64,000 bases of DNA from Paroedura picta (GCF_049243985.1 NC_135384.1:14256501-14320500); one strand, 5' to 3'; shown: positions 1 through 12,044, numbered from the stretch's first letter. The notes: generated by a model not told the origin, from the sequence alone. Numbers and translations are program-made.

Positions 1-2753
1 TCTCATTTACCGCAAATGCCAAAGCCAAGACATACTGATAGTGTTTTGGAATTGATCTGCGATAACAATATGACATAATTTAGCAACACAGTGTAAAGGC
101 TCTGGTGCTATTTATTCTAACAACAAAATATAACCTGAATATATTTCACCTCAAAGCCAGGTTATTTCTTTTATCTTGACCATTTTTTGCTTTTGTGCAA
201 GGCTTTTTTATGTTCGCCGGTACGAAAATATAGATACAAAGCATTTCACAGTATCGAGAGCGATCATAAGTAACATCCTCTTGTCTGGCTTGCTGTATTT
301 CCAGATGGAAGCAGCAGCAAATGCAACAAACAAATAAAAACTAACTTGCCATTGTGGATTTTGGTTGGCACAGTTGAGAAAATGGTGTTTGCAAATGTTC
401 CATCATGATTGTTTTTAGACCAAGTTGTTTGTGACTTGATTTGGGGGAAAGACAATTTAAATTCATCATTTCCCTATACTTCCTCAGTTTATACTTTAAC
501 TCTTGTATATTGTATATGGTGGATTGGGGAAGGGGGGGAAGTTAGCCACTTATACCAGGATTGGTTTAAGGATTTGTGGGGCCCATAGCACCAGAGCCAG
601 ATTTAGGATTTGTGGAGTCCTAGTACAATGAAGAAGAAGAAGAAGAAGAAGAAGAAGAAGAAGAAGAAGAAGAAGAAGAAGAAGAAGAAGAAGAAGAAGA
701 AGAAGAAGAAGAAGAAGAAGAAGAAGAAGGGTTGGTTCTTATATGCTGCTTTTCTCTACTCGAAGGAGGCTCAAAGTGGCTTACAGTCACCTTCCTTATC
801 CTCTCCCCACAACAGACACGCTGTGAGGGAGATGAGGCTGAGAGAACAGTTTTCTGTCAGAACAGTTTTCTCAGTGCCATGGCGAGCCCAAGGTCACCCA
901 GCTGGCTGCATGTGGGGGAGTGTAGAATCGAACCCAGCATGCCAGATTAGAAGTCCACACTCCTAACCACTACACCAAACCTCTACACCAAATTGCAGCA
1001 GGAGCCAACAAACTAGGGATAGAGGACCCCACAATGGAAAGGATTATCACTCTGAGTGGTTTGAAAATAAGAAAAGGGGGAACAGAGGGACTATGGCCTT
1101 GATTCATGGAACCCCTGGAAGGTGGAGGGACCACAGCAAGTGCTACATGTCTTTCATTGACCGTTTATGCACTGGGAACTTCACTGCCCCAGCTCCCGTG
1201 CAGGAGCAAAAATTGGGGATGGATGAGGTGCACCAGGCCAAATGCTCCCTCTTGTGGGTGCAGGAATAGGTAGGGTTACCTGCCACGACTAAAACTCCAG
1301 CCTGCAACCTGGCATGAAGCCAGTGCGTAAATGGTCATAGAGAAACTAGCCCTTATTTATATCTATGTTAGCATTCACTTTCATACAAACACCTATTCCT
1401 TGTGCATATGACAAATTAACACAGGCCAATATATACACGTCACTCTTGGTGCTTTTGAGGTCTGACTGAGATTTGTAAAGGGGCCATCAGCTGCCATATA
1501 GTGTTAAACTTGAAGGAAAACTGGATTCACTTGCAGCTGCAGAGCAATGGTTTTAGCTTGGCATACGTCTTTTGGCTAAATCCTGCACAATTCCCCTCTT
1601 TCTTTCTTGAAGCCCATCACACTGTGTTTCTATTCATGCAGGTCTCGGAATCCTCACCATAGCCTTTTTGGTGCCTAAATGGTTATCCCTCCTCCATTTT
1701 GCAACAGTGGAAAAACTGGCTTTATACAAGCCAGTATCAATCAGTATTGGCACATTTTAAGAACACATCACAGAAAGCTTCAAATTTCTTTCTGACTGGA
1801 ATTAATCATATTAATTACATTACTCAACATATCATTTAAGTTTGTATCATTACCAACACATCCAATTCTTATAAATTATTTTAATCTGTTATATGTTAGG
1901 CATGGGGAAAAATAGTTTCTGTGTAGCTATGGCTTGTAGCTATGCATCTTCAACAATAAAGTTAGTATAATATCATCAACATAATGTTGTAAATGCATTA
2001 TTCACGCTTAGTTTAAAGAAACTGGATTTGTTCTTGAATAAATTATATTTAATTAAGCAGAAAAATCACAGGAGTGGATTTTTCAAAACATGATATATTT
2101 GTAATTTTATGAAAGGTACAAAAATTGAAGTCTGTAGGTGTTTTGGGAGGAGATGTAAGGTAAAGGTGAATGGGAATGAAAGGTTGAATGAATTAAAAAG
2201 GGTGAGTGAACTATGACAGACACATCCTAACATGGAGTCCTGTTTCGTGGGTTTCATAGAAATTTACGTTTCAGCTTGGCTTGTAAAGAAAAACAGCGCA
2301 ATACATTATGTCCAGTAGTATATTAGAAAGGTTGAGATAACCATCAAGATTGGCAAGTACCCGTGTCTTCCAGAACACAAAATTTCTTCTTCACTAATTA
2401 TTGTCAGAACATTAAAAAAGAAAGTGATATCTTCCATAGATTTATCCTTCAGCTGCTTTGCTGGCCATCCCCTGTTGGTACTTACAGTTGTCAGAACACA
2501 TTATAGCAAAAAAGGTCATTCCTTACGAGAATACATTAATCAACTTCTGTGTTGGTCGTTTGTCAAAAGAAGGGGTCTTGTACAAGATGAAGATATGAGA
2601 CATCATCCCACCTAGGATAAAATCACCATGCTGCTGAAATCTATGATGGATGGGGAAAGCATCTTCAGGTCTTGTGCATCTCATATCCTGCATCTTGCAT
2701 ACAGAATGACAAAGGAGTAGAAATAAGAAGACCACAATCAGATTCAGCACCAT
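1..2753 (-). CDS. V2R gene A, 5' part (exon 1 and start of exon 2); continues beyond the window
   Basis: Vomeronasal type-2 receptor, a family C GPCR of vomeronasal sensory neurons. Exon 1 runs from the ATG at 2753 down to 2527 and ends at a GTAAGG donor. It starts with a signal peptide (MVLNLIVVFLFLLLCHSVC) followed by the mature N-terminus with the CTRPEDAFPIHHRF motif. Exon 2 begins at position 56 after a CAG acceptor and reads SIPKHYQYVLALAFAVNE, the start of the ligand-binding venus-flytrap domain, before it leaves the window at 1. The phases match: exon 1 ends with TC and exon 2 supplies A, giving Ser. Nothing visible is broken, but exons 3-6 are outside the window, so intactness is unknown. 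Exon 1 is closest to that of gene B. Intron 1 (57-2526) holds a SINE with a long AAG tail and a small inverted-repeat element; its 1560-1740 part is homologous to gene B intron 1 near 14180-14270, which supports tandem duplication of A and B. Confidence 0.85.
631..984 (-). mobile_element. tRNA-derived SINE with (AAG)33 tail
   Basis: In minus orientation the right end is a tRNA-like head with an A box (GTAGTGGTTAGGAGTG) and a B box (GGTTCGATTCT). The body ends in AAGAACCAACTCTT-like sequence and the tail is a pure CTT/AAG repeat, here 99 bases (631-729, 33 units). The same element occurs at 3948, 24372, 51291 and 55709. The long open frame of poly-lysine here is only the microsatellite. Confidence 0.85.
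1158..1337. mobile_element. Small inverted-repeat element (MITE), copy 1
   Basis: A 180-bp non-coding element bounded by inverted repeats: TGACCGTTTATGCACTGG at the left and CCAGTGCGTAAATGGTCA at the right. The interior (CCCAGCTCC, GGAGCAAAAATTGGGG, CACCAGGCCAAATGCTCC) matches copies at 11817-12004 (same orientation) and 48580-48762 (opposite). There is no open frame, so it looks like a non-autonomous DNA transposon. I see no clear target-site duplication, so the superfamily is not assigned. Confidence 0.7.
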
Positions 2754-3735
2754 ATCTTGTTAATAGTTACCAATGAGTCCGATTTTGCAATTGCTTTTTC
2801 ATGAGTATGTCTTAAAAATGAAGTTTCTCTATGAATTCACTTTCTCCTTTCAGAAAAAAATGGATTGGTTGTCAAGCCCACTGTCAACTTTGTTTAATAA
2901 CAAGTTAAATCATGTTTGAAGCTATAGATCTCAATAACTCTGTGGGAATAAATGAGAATTTTCTATCATCTTTTGCTTTTAAAAATTAATTTGCAAGAAA
3001 GCTGGAAAAGAAAAGCATTGGCACTATGGATGGATGTGTGAGAAGAATTTGTGTGATTCTATTAATTAATATGTATTTTCAATTACATATTTTTAAATAT
3101 TAACATACATTGATGTAACAAACTAACAAGAAAGGAAAAGAAATTAGATGCAGAGTTATTAAGAGAAATGCATTAAGAGAAATCATGAAGAAACAATTCC
3201 AAAAATGAAGGAAATGTTTTACACAAAAGACCAACAAAGACCTGCTGATCCCAAGACCCCACCCAAAATGTAGGATTTTTATGACATCTTGCAGAAGCAA
3301 ACATCGTTTGGTCCAATAGCTCCTCGAAATCCACTGCATAGTAGAGGAAAGCAATAATTGAGATAATTATAAGGGAGAATGTCTACTCCCTGTTAGGTTA
3401 TTGTCTGATTCGGCAGGTGATTAAATGGTTTAGAACACCTGAAATCCATGATTTCTTTGTAGTTGACATCATACAGAAACTCAGGAAAACATGCTGCACT
3501 TAATGAGAAAAAAATGGAATCACATACAAAGTGTTGAGAGAAGTTAGACCTTTGCTGGAAAAGAGTTATTTCTGAGGAGTCACATAATATGGAGATGGAT
3601 GTACTTTAAAAACATTTCCTTTTATTATTGATTTTGTATCAACACATATCACACCTTTCCTTACAGTTCAAGGTAACTTACACTGCTACTTAACAATAAA
3701 ACCCAAATCCTTCTTCCTTCACCCATTAAGGGATA
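2754..3735. other. 5' flank of V2R gene A
   Basis: No coding sequence recognised. Stretches at about 2815-3000 and 3095-3350 are homologous to the flank upstream of gene B exon 1 (15610-15770 and 15900-16170), so this is duplicated promoter-side DNA and not a separate gene. I could not pick out a core promoter. Confidence 0.5.
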
Positions 3736-3947
3736 GATGCTGGTCAAAGCCTCTCAAAAGCTCTGATAAAGAAGATGCACAAACTCCTTTATTTGAAGGA
3801 TGAAAATGTTGGTTAGGGCCAGGGATGACCACCAGCTTCTTCTTATAGCTATTTTCATATTTACGCAGATATGGTAAGAACCATATGACCTTAAGCCCCA
3901 AAAGCCAATTGCTAGTATTTTTACAGATGTCCACTGTTTGGCCACCA
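3736..3947. repeat. Unclassified repeat, copy 1 of 2
   Basis: About 210 bases homologous to 6004-6236 in the same orientation. Shared blocks include CTCCTTTATTTGAAGGATGAAA and TTAAGCCCCAAAA. Short minus-strand frames share HPSNKG and ASSLS in both copies, but both contain stops. I do not recognise the family. Confidence 0.5.
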
Positions 3948-4075
3948 AAGAAGAACAGTTGGTTCTTATATGCTGCTTTTCTCTACCCAAAGGAGTCTCA
4001 AAGTGGCTTACCTTCTCTTTCCTCTCCCCACAACAGACACCCTGTGAGGTAGGTCAGGGTGAGGGAGCCCTAATA
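3948..4075 (-). mobile_element. tRNA SINE (AAG-tailed), truncated copy 2
   Basis: Only the tail-side half of the SINE seen at 51291-51578 is present: the AAGAAG remnant, the GTTGGTTCTTATATGC block and the CCCCACAACAGACACCC block. The tRNA-like head is missing. Confidence 0.8.
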
Positions 4076-4079
4076 TTAC

Positions 4080-4480
4080 TGAATTTTATTACACGTTCTT
4101 AAAGGAATGAAGTTTCAGTAGTTTATTTATTGTGAATCATATTTTGTTGATGTGAAACATCTACTGGAGCGCTCCCTACAATAGAAATGTAGATGGACTT
4201 TATGTCCTAATGGAGCATGCCTTAGGGAGCACGCCAGTGAATGGCTGGCAGCAGCAGTAGTGCAAGAGAAGTGAGGCCTAGCATTGAGGTATGCTCATTG
4301 CTCGGCCACCACCACCAGTCTTTCAAGGCCTCTCTCACCATCCAAGGAAAAGGAGCAGCCTTGGAAGATTTGTGGGGCTGGCGATGGCAAGCACACCTCA
4401 CTGCTGGGTTTTGCTTAGCTGGCGCTGCCTCTGACAGGCTTCTGAGGCCACTCCCATGCTCCGGAGACTGGGAGAAGTTC
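4080..4480. other. Intergenic stretch, nothing recognised
   Basis: The part from about 4200 to 4480 is more GC-rich than its surroundings and has overlapping short frames on both strands with no family resemblance. It contains a short palindrome GGAGCGCTCC near 4169. It may be an old non-autonomous repeat. Confidence 0.3.
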
Positions 4481-4484
4481 AACA

Positions 4485-5145
4485 ATTAGAAGCATTCAGT
4501 GCTTGCGGAACTCTTTTGAATAGTGTTCCTATCTGGTTGGGAGTACACATAAGAATTCTCAGTGCAGATTTGCCCATGCTTGTCAACCTTTATAGTTGCA
4601 AGATTGGTGTTCCAATTTTGACTTTCACTGTAAGTGCTTCCAAGGTATTTGAATGTTCGGCACTGTTTAATGGGAATCTTCTGTATACTCCAAAGGGTTT
4701 TTTTTTTTTTTTGGTCTTTTCCTGAAGACCATTACTTTTGTTTTCATGTAGTTAACGGTAAAAGACTCTTTCTTACAGTAAGTACCCAGGTAACTGAGTA
4801 ACTTTTTCAGACCAATTCTTGTAAGGGAAATCAAGGCTATGTCATCAAGTTATAGTAGGATGAAAACTTTTACTGACCAATGGAGGGAGACAAAAATTAT
4901 TGACTCAATAGCGTTTGATGTAAATGTTGAGAAGCAGAGGGACCAGTACACATCCCTGTTTTACCCCTTTTCTTACTGGAATTTCATTAGTTAGGGAGCC
5001 TGAGGTGCCCACGATGATTTTTGTGTAGGTGTCTGTATGTAATTCAAGCAACAGAAATAGTAGGCATTGATCAGTGTCATTTTCAACATATTGAAGCTAT
5101 GTTCAGTCTTGTTAAGTATAACAGCTTCCTTCTAAGAGTGTGCCC
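4485..5145 (-). mobile_element. Degenerate LINE reverse-transcriptase fragment
   Basis: Reading the minus strand gives pieces typical of the palm and thumb of a non-LTR reverse transcriptase, such as GLKKLLSYLGTYCKKES followed by VNYMKTKVMVF, interrupted by stops and frame changes. The pieces resemble the better-preserved LINE at 27418-28801 ([24 protein letters not shown]), so the same clade is likely. The 4485-4580 part recurs at 7475-7595. A dead fragment; clade not resolved. Confidence 0.6.
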
Positions 5146-5238
5146 CCCCCAAGGTTTAATTGCAGCCCTTAGCCCACTGGGTACTCCAAGACAATTCAAT
5201 ATCAGTAGAATGTACAGACAACTCTATCTTATTTCATT

Positions 5239-5999
5239 TTATCTTCTTATTAAATATTTCCTGCTGTTCAGTTGTGACCTTAAAAAAATGATATAACATT
5301 TAGGGGAAAATATAAAACTAAGTAAGCCAGCACTGGAGAATAAGATACTGAAGGTCTCCACAGCTACCATGTATTTCCCCTTAGAGCTCCAGTAGGTTGG
5401 AATGAAAGACAGCCACATGCTGCAGAAGACCAGCATGCTGAAGGTGATGCACTTGGCTTCATTGAAACTGTCAATCCTGGCAGAGAAAGCCACCATGAAA
5501 CTCACAATTGCCAAGAAGCCCAGAAAGCCCAAGACAAACATGGTAGCTGAGCCCTCATTACATGCCACTATGATTTCTCCATCCACTCCATGCATATCCA
5601 GTTCTGGGAACTGAGAGAACATAGCTAGCCAAAGAATACAAATACCAGCTTGAATAAAGAAACAAGATAAGATGATACAATGTATCAGTCTTTTCCCTAT
5701 CCATGTGTTCACTGTTGAACCTGGTTTAGTAGCCATGAAGGCCAGAATTACAGTGGTAGTTTTGGCCAGTACACAGGAAAAGACCACAGAGAAGACAATG
5801 GCAAAAACCATTTGTCGGAGAAGACAGGTCCGTTTTCCAGGTTGACCAATGAACAGAAATGAGCAGAGGAAACACAGGAAGAGGGGAATCAAGAGAATGT
5901 AGGTGAGGCCCCATTGACTATGGGGGTCTCCTGGTACTTCAAAAAGGTTGCAAACACTAATGTAGTGAACAGACAATAAAAAATAGTCAATGTGTGCTA
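5239..5999 (-). pseudogene. Isolated V2R exon 6 relic (seven-transmembrane domain)
   Basis: A 245-codon open frame (5239-5976) covers most of a V2R 7tm_3 domain: [16 protein letters not shown] (TM2), [54 protein letters not shown] and the C-terminal [12 protein letters not shown]1 is damaged. Upstream of 5976 another frame reads [11 protein letters not shown], so a deletion at the KANNR motif shifts the frame. The start of the exon is missing and is replaced at about 6000 by an unclassified repeat. Two in-frame losses are visible (FVLGF for FYCVLGY, and IDSF for KLPDSF). No exons 1-5 lie between it and gene B. It is closest by eye to the gene B exon 6. The long open frame with no upstream exons points to a fairly recent loss of the rest of a gene. 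Confidence 0.85.
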
Positions 6000-6003
6000 T
6001 TCA

Positions 6004-6236
6004 ATACAGCTCAAAACCCTGACAAGGAAGATGCAGAAGCTCCTTTATTTGAAGGATGAAAATATTAGGTGGGGTCAGGGTTGGGCCCTGGAGGTTTAAC
6101 ACAGACTCACTGATGCCTGATTCTTCTCATAGCCATTTTCATATATGGGCAGATTTGACAAGGACAATATGCCACTAAGCCCCAAAACTAATTGCTAAGA
6201 TGTTTAAAGTTGCCCACTGTCTGACAACAATTGGGC
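6004..6236. repeat. Unclassified repeat, copy 2 of 2
   Basis: Homologous to 3736-3947. It directly abuts the broken 5' side of the V2R exon 6 relic, so its insertion or a rearrangement at this repeat may have removed the upstream exons (inference). Confidence 0.5.
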
Positions 6237-7725
6237 TGAAGGAGTTGGAAAACCTTGGTTGCCTACCATGTGTGATTTGCCCAAAACACACTTTCCTTGG
6301 GGAACCTTCTCTAAGGGAAGTAACTTAGCCCCCATAAATGCACCAAACATGGAGGACACTTAAAGAAGAGTTTGCTGACTCCAGATATCCCATTTGAGCT
6401 TGGTGTTTCTAGCTTGGAGAGGATCAATTCTATGCACTCCAAAACCTGTCCCTGTAAAAATAACCAACTGTCATTGATAGGCAGTCATTTTGGCAGGTGC
6501 AAGTTCAGGAATATATAGACCATGTCCTGTGTAAGCTAGAGACATTACTTTCACAGAGGACCTCTCCCAGATTTGTCTGTACATGTCCTCCACATTCACC
6601 CTCCCCATACCATGCTTTGAATTTTGATAAACATTTAGGTTGGGTGGAGGAAGTAGATCTGGAAATGTACCCATTCATGCAGCTGGAAAATATATGAAAA
6701 GCTTTTGCCAGCTGAACTGCCACCAACAAGACTGTGAGAACCATGAGCAGGCCAAATTCATTATATCAATTAATTTCTTGAGCCTGTTCATACACCAACC
6801 TAATTTGGACTCTGATTTACCTTGGGAGAATGATGTCAAACATTAATGGATTCAAGGTATGGGGCCAATCAAATCACTCAAAGGCAGATATGTTTAATTA
6901 TGCAGATCCATTATTAATGGTGCTAGTTAACCTAGAAGCTGGTATGTCATGTTTCTATTTTTGATATAAAGACAAAGAATTTCAACATTAGTCTCATGTA
7001 TATACTGAGATTTGTTATGACTGCCAAGGGATTCCTGATGCAAGTTCTGGCTGGGACAGGAGAAGCTTTATGGATAATGCCAGTGATGCCAATGATAATT
7101 AAGTCATATTTTCCCCTCCCCCAAAAGATGGGATGTTCCATTTTGCTTTAAAGCAGCTGAGCAAAATGTCAAAGAAAGATCTAAAAATGATTGAACATAC
7201 TAGAAGAAAGGTAAAATACATGATCTGTCCTGCAATTTGTTATGACTGCCAAGGGATTACTGATGTAATTTCATGCTGGAATTGGGAAAAAATTATGGAT
7301 AATGCCAGTTTTCCATTCAGTTTCAAAGCAGCGTAGCAAAGTGTCAGAGGATGATGGAATGATTGAACATACTGAGATGAAAGGTAACCTACAATGATCA
7401 AACCAGTTTGATTATTATTGGCTTATTATAACATTTGCCACGTATCTGCTAGCAGAAATCCTGATCCAGAATGGAAGGTGAACAACTTGAAATATTCTGT
7501 GCTTGTAGAACTCTTGCGAATAACATGCCTGTTTGGTTGGATGTCTACATAAGAATTCTCAGTTCAAAGTTGTCCATGCTTGTCAGGCCAAATGTGTGTT
7601 TTTTTCCATTATGGTAATTTCTAACATGAAGCCATAGAAGGACTTGTTCAATGATGATGTTATTATACCTTTCCAGATCAATATTGTGAAGTAATATAAT
7701 TAATGTCTAAGAGTTTGAGAGATAT
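6237..7725. other. Intergenic stretch with an imperfect tandem duplication
   Basis: No gene is supported. A unit of roughly 215 bases is repeated imperfectly at about 7015-7200 and 7228-7380: both contain TATGACTGCCAAGGGATT, TATGGATAATGCCAGT and GATTGAACATACT. The 7475-7595 part is a LINE fragment homologous to 4485-4580. The rest (6240-7010) shows only shadow frames. Confidence 0.45.
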
Positions 7726-8774
7726 CTATAGATTTTTATTTCTTCTGCTTGTCAACTGATCCCTGCTGTTCATCTCGGGTTTCAGAATAATGGTGTAGCA
7801 TTTGGGGAAAAAAATGCACCCCAGTAAACCAGCACCAGAGGCTAAAATGGAGAAGATCTCCACAGCCACCATGGATTTCCCTTTGGTGCTCAAGTAAGTT
7901 GGCACAAATGATAACCAAACACTGCAAAAGAGAAACATGCTGAAGGTGATGCATTTGGCTTCATTGAAACTGTCAGGCAACTTCCGGGCAAGAAAAGCCA
8001 CAGTGAAGCTGACGATGGCCAGGAAGCCCAGGTAGCCCAGGACACAGTAAAACATGGCAGTGGAGCCCTCGTTACATTTCAGGATGATTTTCCCTTTCAG
8101 GGAATGCATATCCCTGTCTGGGAATGGAGGCGAAGTGCTTAACCAAATGCTACAAATACAAGCCTGAATAAAAGTACAGGAAAATATAATTGCATTTGCT
8201 GTTCTTCTCCCTACCCATTTCCTCATTCTGGATCCTGGTTTGGTAGCCATAAAGGCCAGAACCACAGTGATGGTTTTGGCCAACACGCTAGAAACGGCTA
8301 CAGAGAAGACAATGCCAAAAGAAGTTTGTCGGAGAAGGCAGGTCATCTCCCCAGGTTGTCCAATGAAGAGCAAGGAGCAAAGGAAGCAAAGCTGGAGGGA
8401 GATGAGGAGAATGTAGGTGAGGGCCCGGTTGTTGGCTTTGACTACTGGAGTGTCCTGGAATTGCACAAATATTATAAGAATAAAAACAGTAACTACAAAG
8501 AAAGCAATGGACAGGAGAGTTAAGACGATTCCTAGAGGTTCTGTGCGAGAGAGGTAACTTAGAACCTTGGGAATGCACTTATTCTTATCCTTGTTGGGAT
8601 GCAGTTCTTCTGGACACTTAACACAGGAATCCATGTCTAAAGAAAGGAAAATCTGTTAGATACTTGAATATGCTAACTTTCGAATGCAAACTACTTCCAT
8701 CATTTGGAGCAGACCTAGGAATTTCTTAGCAGAGATATATACTGGAAATTAGTTCATGAACTCCACTGTACTCT

Positions 8775-8826
8775 TAGTAGTAGTAGTAGTAGTAGTAGTA
8801 GCAGTAGCAGTAGCAGTAGCAGTAGT
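8775..8826. repeat. AGT/AGC trinucleotide microsatellite
   Basis: TAG repeated about eight times, then interspersed GCAGTA units. It lies in gene B intron 5, just upstream of exon 6. Confidence 0.9.
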
Positions 8827-8829
8827 AAT

Positions 8830-9300
8830 CTGTCCCACATAATAATACTGGGGTTACATGCTGATGATGCACACCATATCTGATTGGCCCTCAGAATTAG
8901 ATATGCCCCCAATAAACAATAGTACTCCTCCACCAAGGGCCAATCACAGGACTTTGCCAATACCATCATTTTCCTCCCAGAAGAAGAGGAGCTGGCCCAT
9001 TGTACTGACCCAATTTGCAAAGTTAAACTGGGATGCAGAACAGGGGGGATGGAGAATGAGAGCAGGCCTGTTTGCCAGTGCTAGAGCAGTGAACACAGCT
9101 TCTGCCACTCCTTCAGCGGAGTGTTCCTCCAGACTGGGGTCAAGGCCAAAAAAGCCCTGTGAGGCCAGTCTCAACTCATTGGGGCCTTTTTTGCTTACAA
9201 TGGCAACTTCTAATCTGCCACAACTGAGGCTTGGACTTATGATAGCCACTGACATCAAGTTGCTTCTTCCTCTGCTTCTACTTTGCAGAATTGCTCATTA
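8830..9300. other. Gene B intron 5 segment, nothing recognised
   Basis: GC-richer than the surrounding intron, with open frames of 147 and 104 codons on opposite strands that overlap each other and resemble no family. Probably an old non-autonomous repeat. Confidence 0.3.
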
Positions 9301-9679
9301 ATACTTTCTCTACCCAATTATATGTTGAATCCTCTTTAACCAAAAATAGAAACTGCTGGAAACTGGTTGTTACCATCCTGCTCCACCTCAAGACATTTGT
9401 CTTAGTTTTGATGCATATGATGGGAAAAGGGTATAATACATTATTTGTGTGCTCTATCTCCTACCTTGCTGGTCAGATACCATTCCTTCTGGACAAGGGG
9501 CACAAGCATAGCAGCAAAATTTCTCTCCTTCCTTCTTTTCTTTTCTGTTTCCAGCACTGCAGTGGTCATTGCACACAGAAAGGGGCAGTACCTGTCCATA
9601 AACAGAAAAGTTCACTGCACCCCACAGCGAAGCCAGAAGTTACCAACAGATATGCTAAGCTGTATTTTGATTTGCGGGC

Positions 9680-9965
9680 TGGCCCTCTGCCAAATTAGAT
9701 ATGACTCTCTTTAATGGATTTAACATGGCCACAGATTTATTCAGCTCCAACCCAAAATAGAGGGTTGGCCCCAATTTGGGCACGTAGGAAAAGACCCATA
9801 ATGCCACAGCCATCCGGCTGATGCAACCCATCCGGCTGATGGAGCCCAGAAGTACCCTGGCCCTGAGTTTTCCCAGCCAGGACAGCCTTGCCTCTGAAGT
9901 TCTCCATGTGGAAAGCGGCCTATGCGAGGAGCTAATGGAAGCCCATCTCATTTGACTCTCCAGGT
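9680..9965 (-). mobile_element. 3' end of a retroelement with AATAAA signal (possible LTR), copy 1
   Basis: On the minus strand this shares blocks with 22215-22480 (+) and 38640-38850 (-): AGAGGCAAGG, CCTGGCTGGGAAAA, GATGGCTGTGG, GTGCCCAAATTGGG, TGGGTTGGA, then an AATAAA signal followed by TGTGGCCAT. This layout, with a poly(A) signal and a short conserved stretch beyond it, would fit a solitary LTR or another retroelement terminus. No coding part is attached. An old, broken fossil; family uncertain. Confidence 0.4.
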
Positions 9966-10414
9966 CACTTGGCTTTGAACCCCTGGACACCCATGGATTG
10001 AGCAGGATCAGCCATGCTCAAATCAGCCAGCCCCTTAATGGAACCCCCAACACCTCAGGGAGTCCAATGTACAAACTGGCTCCCTGCCAAACAGTCTCCT
10101 CCTCATGTTCCCTAATCTGCAGCTGTGACAAAGAGAAGTTTCAAAGGTAATCAACAAAACCCACAATAAATGACTCCCCAAACAACCTGCAAACAAGGAA
10201 GGAGGACAGGAAGCTGTCCTGGTGGCATTTCAGATAGGCTGAGCCAGCCGCTTGTAACAATTTTTAAGGCACCATGCGGCCCTCACTCCCAGTTAGACAC
10301 TATGTGTGTGGCTGGCACACATGTTCTTGGGCTGCTTTTTATGACTGATCTGCACAAATAGTAAGAATTGGAATATCAGAACAGCTTCACTGGATCATAC
10401 TAGTGCTCCATAAT

Positions 10415-10690
10415 TCATAGAATCAGAGAATCATAGAGTTGGAAGGTACCTGCAGTGTTATCTAGTCCAACCTCCTGCACAATGCAGGAACTCACAACTA
10501 TCTGCCTACCCACAGTGACCCCAATTTCATGCTCAAGTGATCCCCCACCCACACAAAACCCTCAGAATCAAGCCTGGCTTGGAGGAAATTTAGCTACCAT
10601 CCCACAGTGGAGATCAGCAATTCCCTGGGTATGCAAGAAAGGGCCACAAGACACAATCACTGTCACATCTCTTCATGCCCAACCAGTTAC
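10415..10690 (-). mobile_element. CR1-like LINE 3' end fragment
   Basis: Contains the diagnostic CR1 terminus on the minus strand, seen on the plus strand as AGAATCATAGAGTTGGAAGG followed by CTAGTCCAACC and TGCACAATGCAGGA. It lacks coding sequence and lies in gene B intron 4. Confidence 0.7.
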
Positions 10691-11816
10691 ACCCTGGCTG
10701 AGTTAATAACATCAGCATTTCTTCTCTACAACTCCAACATGTCCCATAAAATGCCCTTACAAGCATCACATTGTCATCCACACACTGAGAACATTTCCCT
10801 CTTTTTTAGTGAAATTTACATTTAGCAGTTTACCTCTGGGGCTTACCATCATTTGGTTAATGTTGGACAATGTCCAAATCTCCAGCTGCAATTCAATTTA
10901 TTAAAAGACTTCAGTGCAGGCATTTCTTTGTAGCCCAATGTGAGATGACTAAAATTGGTCTTGCCCTATTATTTTATAGAATTGTATGGTCTAACCTGTT
11001 ACCTGGTTAAAGCTTCGGTGCCACACAATCTGATCATCATCAAGGGTTAATTCTTGGCCTTGAGTGCCCAGCCTTCCCACTTTTACTCTCACAAAAGAGC
11101 CATTTGAAAAAGTAACCCAGTTTGTGACCTCAAAACTTGTAACTAATGCTCCATTTTCATCAAAACGTATAATGTCCCCGGCTGTGTTGTTGAATGAGAT
11201 GCTTCTTAGGAAGTGATGGAGCTGGGTTGTAAAGAAAAAGAATAAAAAGAATGGCAAGAATTGGAATAGTTGCAGTGAACTTTGCAGTCTCTAGGTTTAT
11301 CTTGATCAGGATCATGTTTCTCCCAGAATGAATTGCAACAGGTTTACTCTGCTAAAGATGGGTCATTTCCCTCATTATGACTTTCAATGTCCCAAAACGC
11401 TAGGGATATTAATAATATTATCACACTGCAATGCTACTTTTCATTCAAACATGTTTACATGTCAGAGTAATGAGCATAATTCTGGGAGTGGCAGGCTACA
11501 AATCTAATCAATCAATCACTCAGTCAATCAATCAATCATAAAGCAATGGAAGTGTTAAGCTGTAGATCAATGTTCAGATTGCATCTGTTACATAATGCTC
11601 TTAGATCAAGTATTCATTAAGCGAAGCGAAGCACTAAGCAAAGCACTAAACAGGATATAGATCTAATGTCTTTGTTTTAGCAGTCATGTGTATCATGTCT
11701 TTCCTTTGACATGTGATATAACTTTAAAGTATTCACATAAAGATGACCATTCTTGTATATGTGGTTTTGAATGCAATATCCATGATCAGTCACAAACCAG
11801 AGTATGATTTCGATCA

Positions 11817-12004
11817 GTGAAACTATTTATGCACTGGGAACTTCAGTGTCCCAGCTCCCATGCAGGAGCACAAATTGGGAGCGGATGAGGCACACCAGGC
11901 CAAATGCTCCCCTGTGTGTGTCCAGGAAGAAGTGGGGCAACCTGCCACAACTAAAACTCCCAGTCTGCATCTTGGCATGAAACCTCCAGTGCATAAATGG
12001 GCTG
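11817..12004. mobile_element. Small inverted-repeat element (MITE), copy 2
   Basis: Same element as 1158-1337 in the same orientation. Its termini have diverged slightly (ATTTATGCACTGG at the left, CCAGTGCATAAATGG at the right). It lies in gene B intron 3, immediately next to a SINE. Confidence 0.7.
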
Positions 12005-12044
12005 AGAGAAACCCCTGTTTCCTCATGGTTTCTTCAGTTCTTTA

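Noticed and set aside
610-966. Open frame encoding a poly-lysine protein
   Set aside because: It is the AAG tail of a SINE plus its body; no start context, splice sites or family support.
3100-3354. Hydrophobic 84-codon frame upstream of gene A, with a relative at 15894-16166
   Set aside because: The two frames differ in start and length and contain AT-rich low-complexity residues; this is duplicated promoter-side DNA.
3754-3990. 78-codon minus-strand frame with similarity to 6004-6236
   Set aside because: Similarity is explained by a DNA repeat; the second copy has stops, so coding constraint is not supported.
8858-9301. 147-codon frame in gene B intron 5
   Set aside because: Overlapped by a 104-codon frame on the other strand, with no recognisable domain; both appear to be composition effects.
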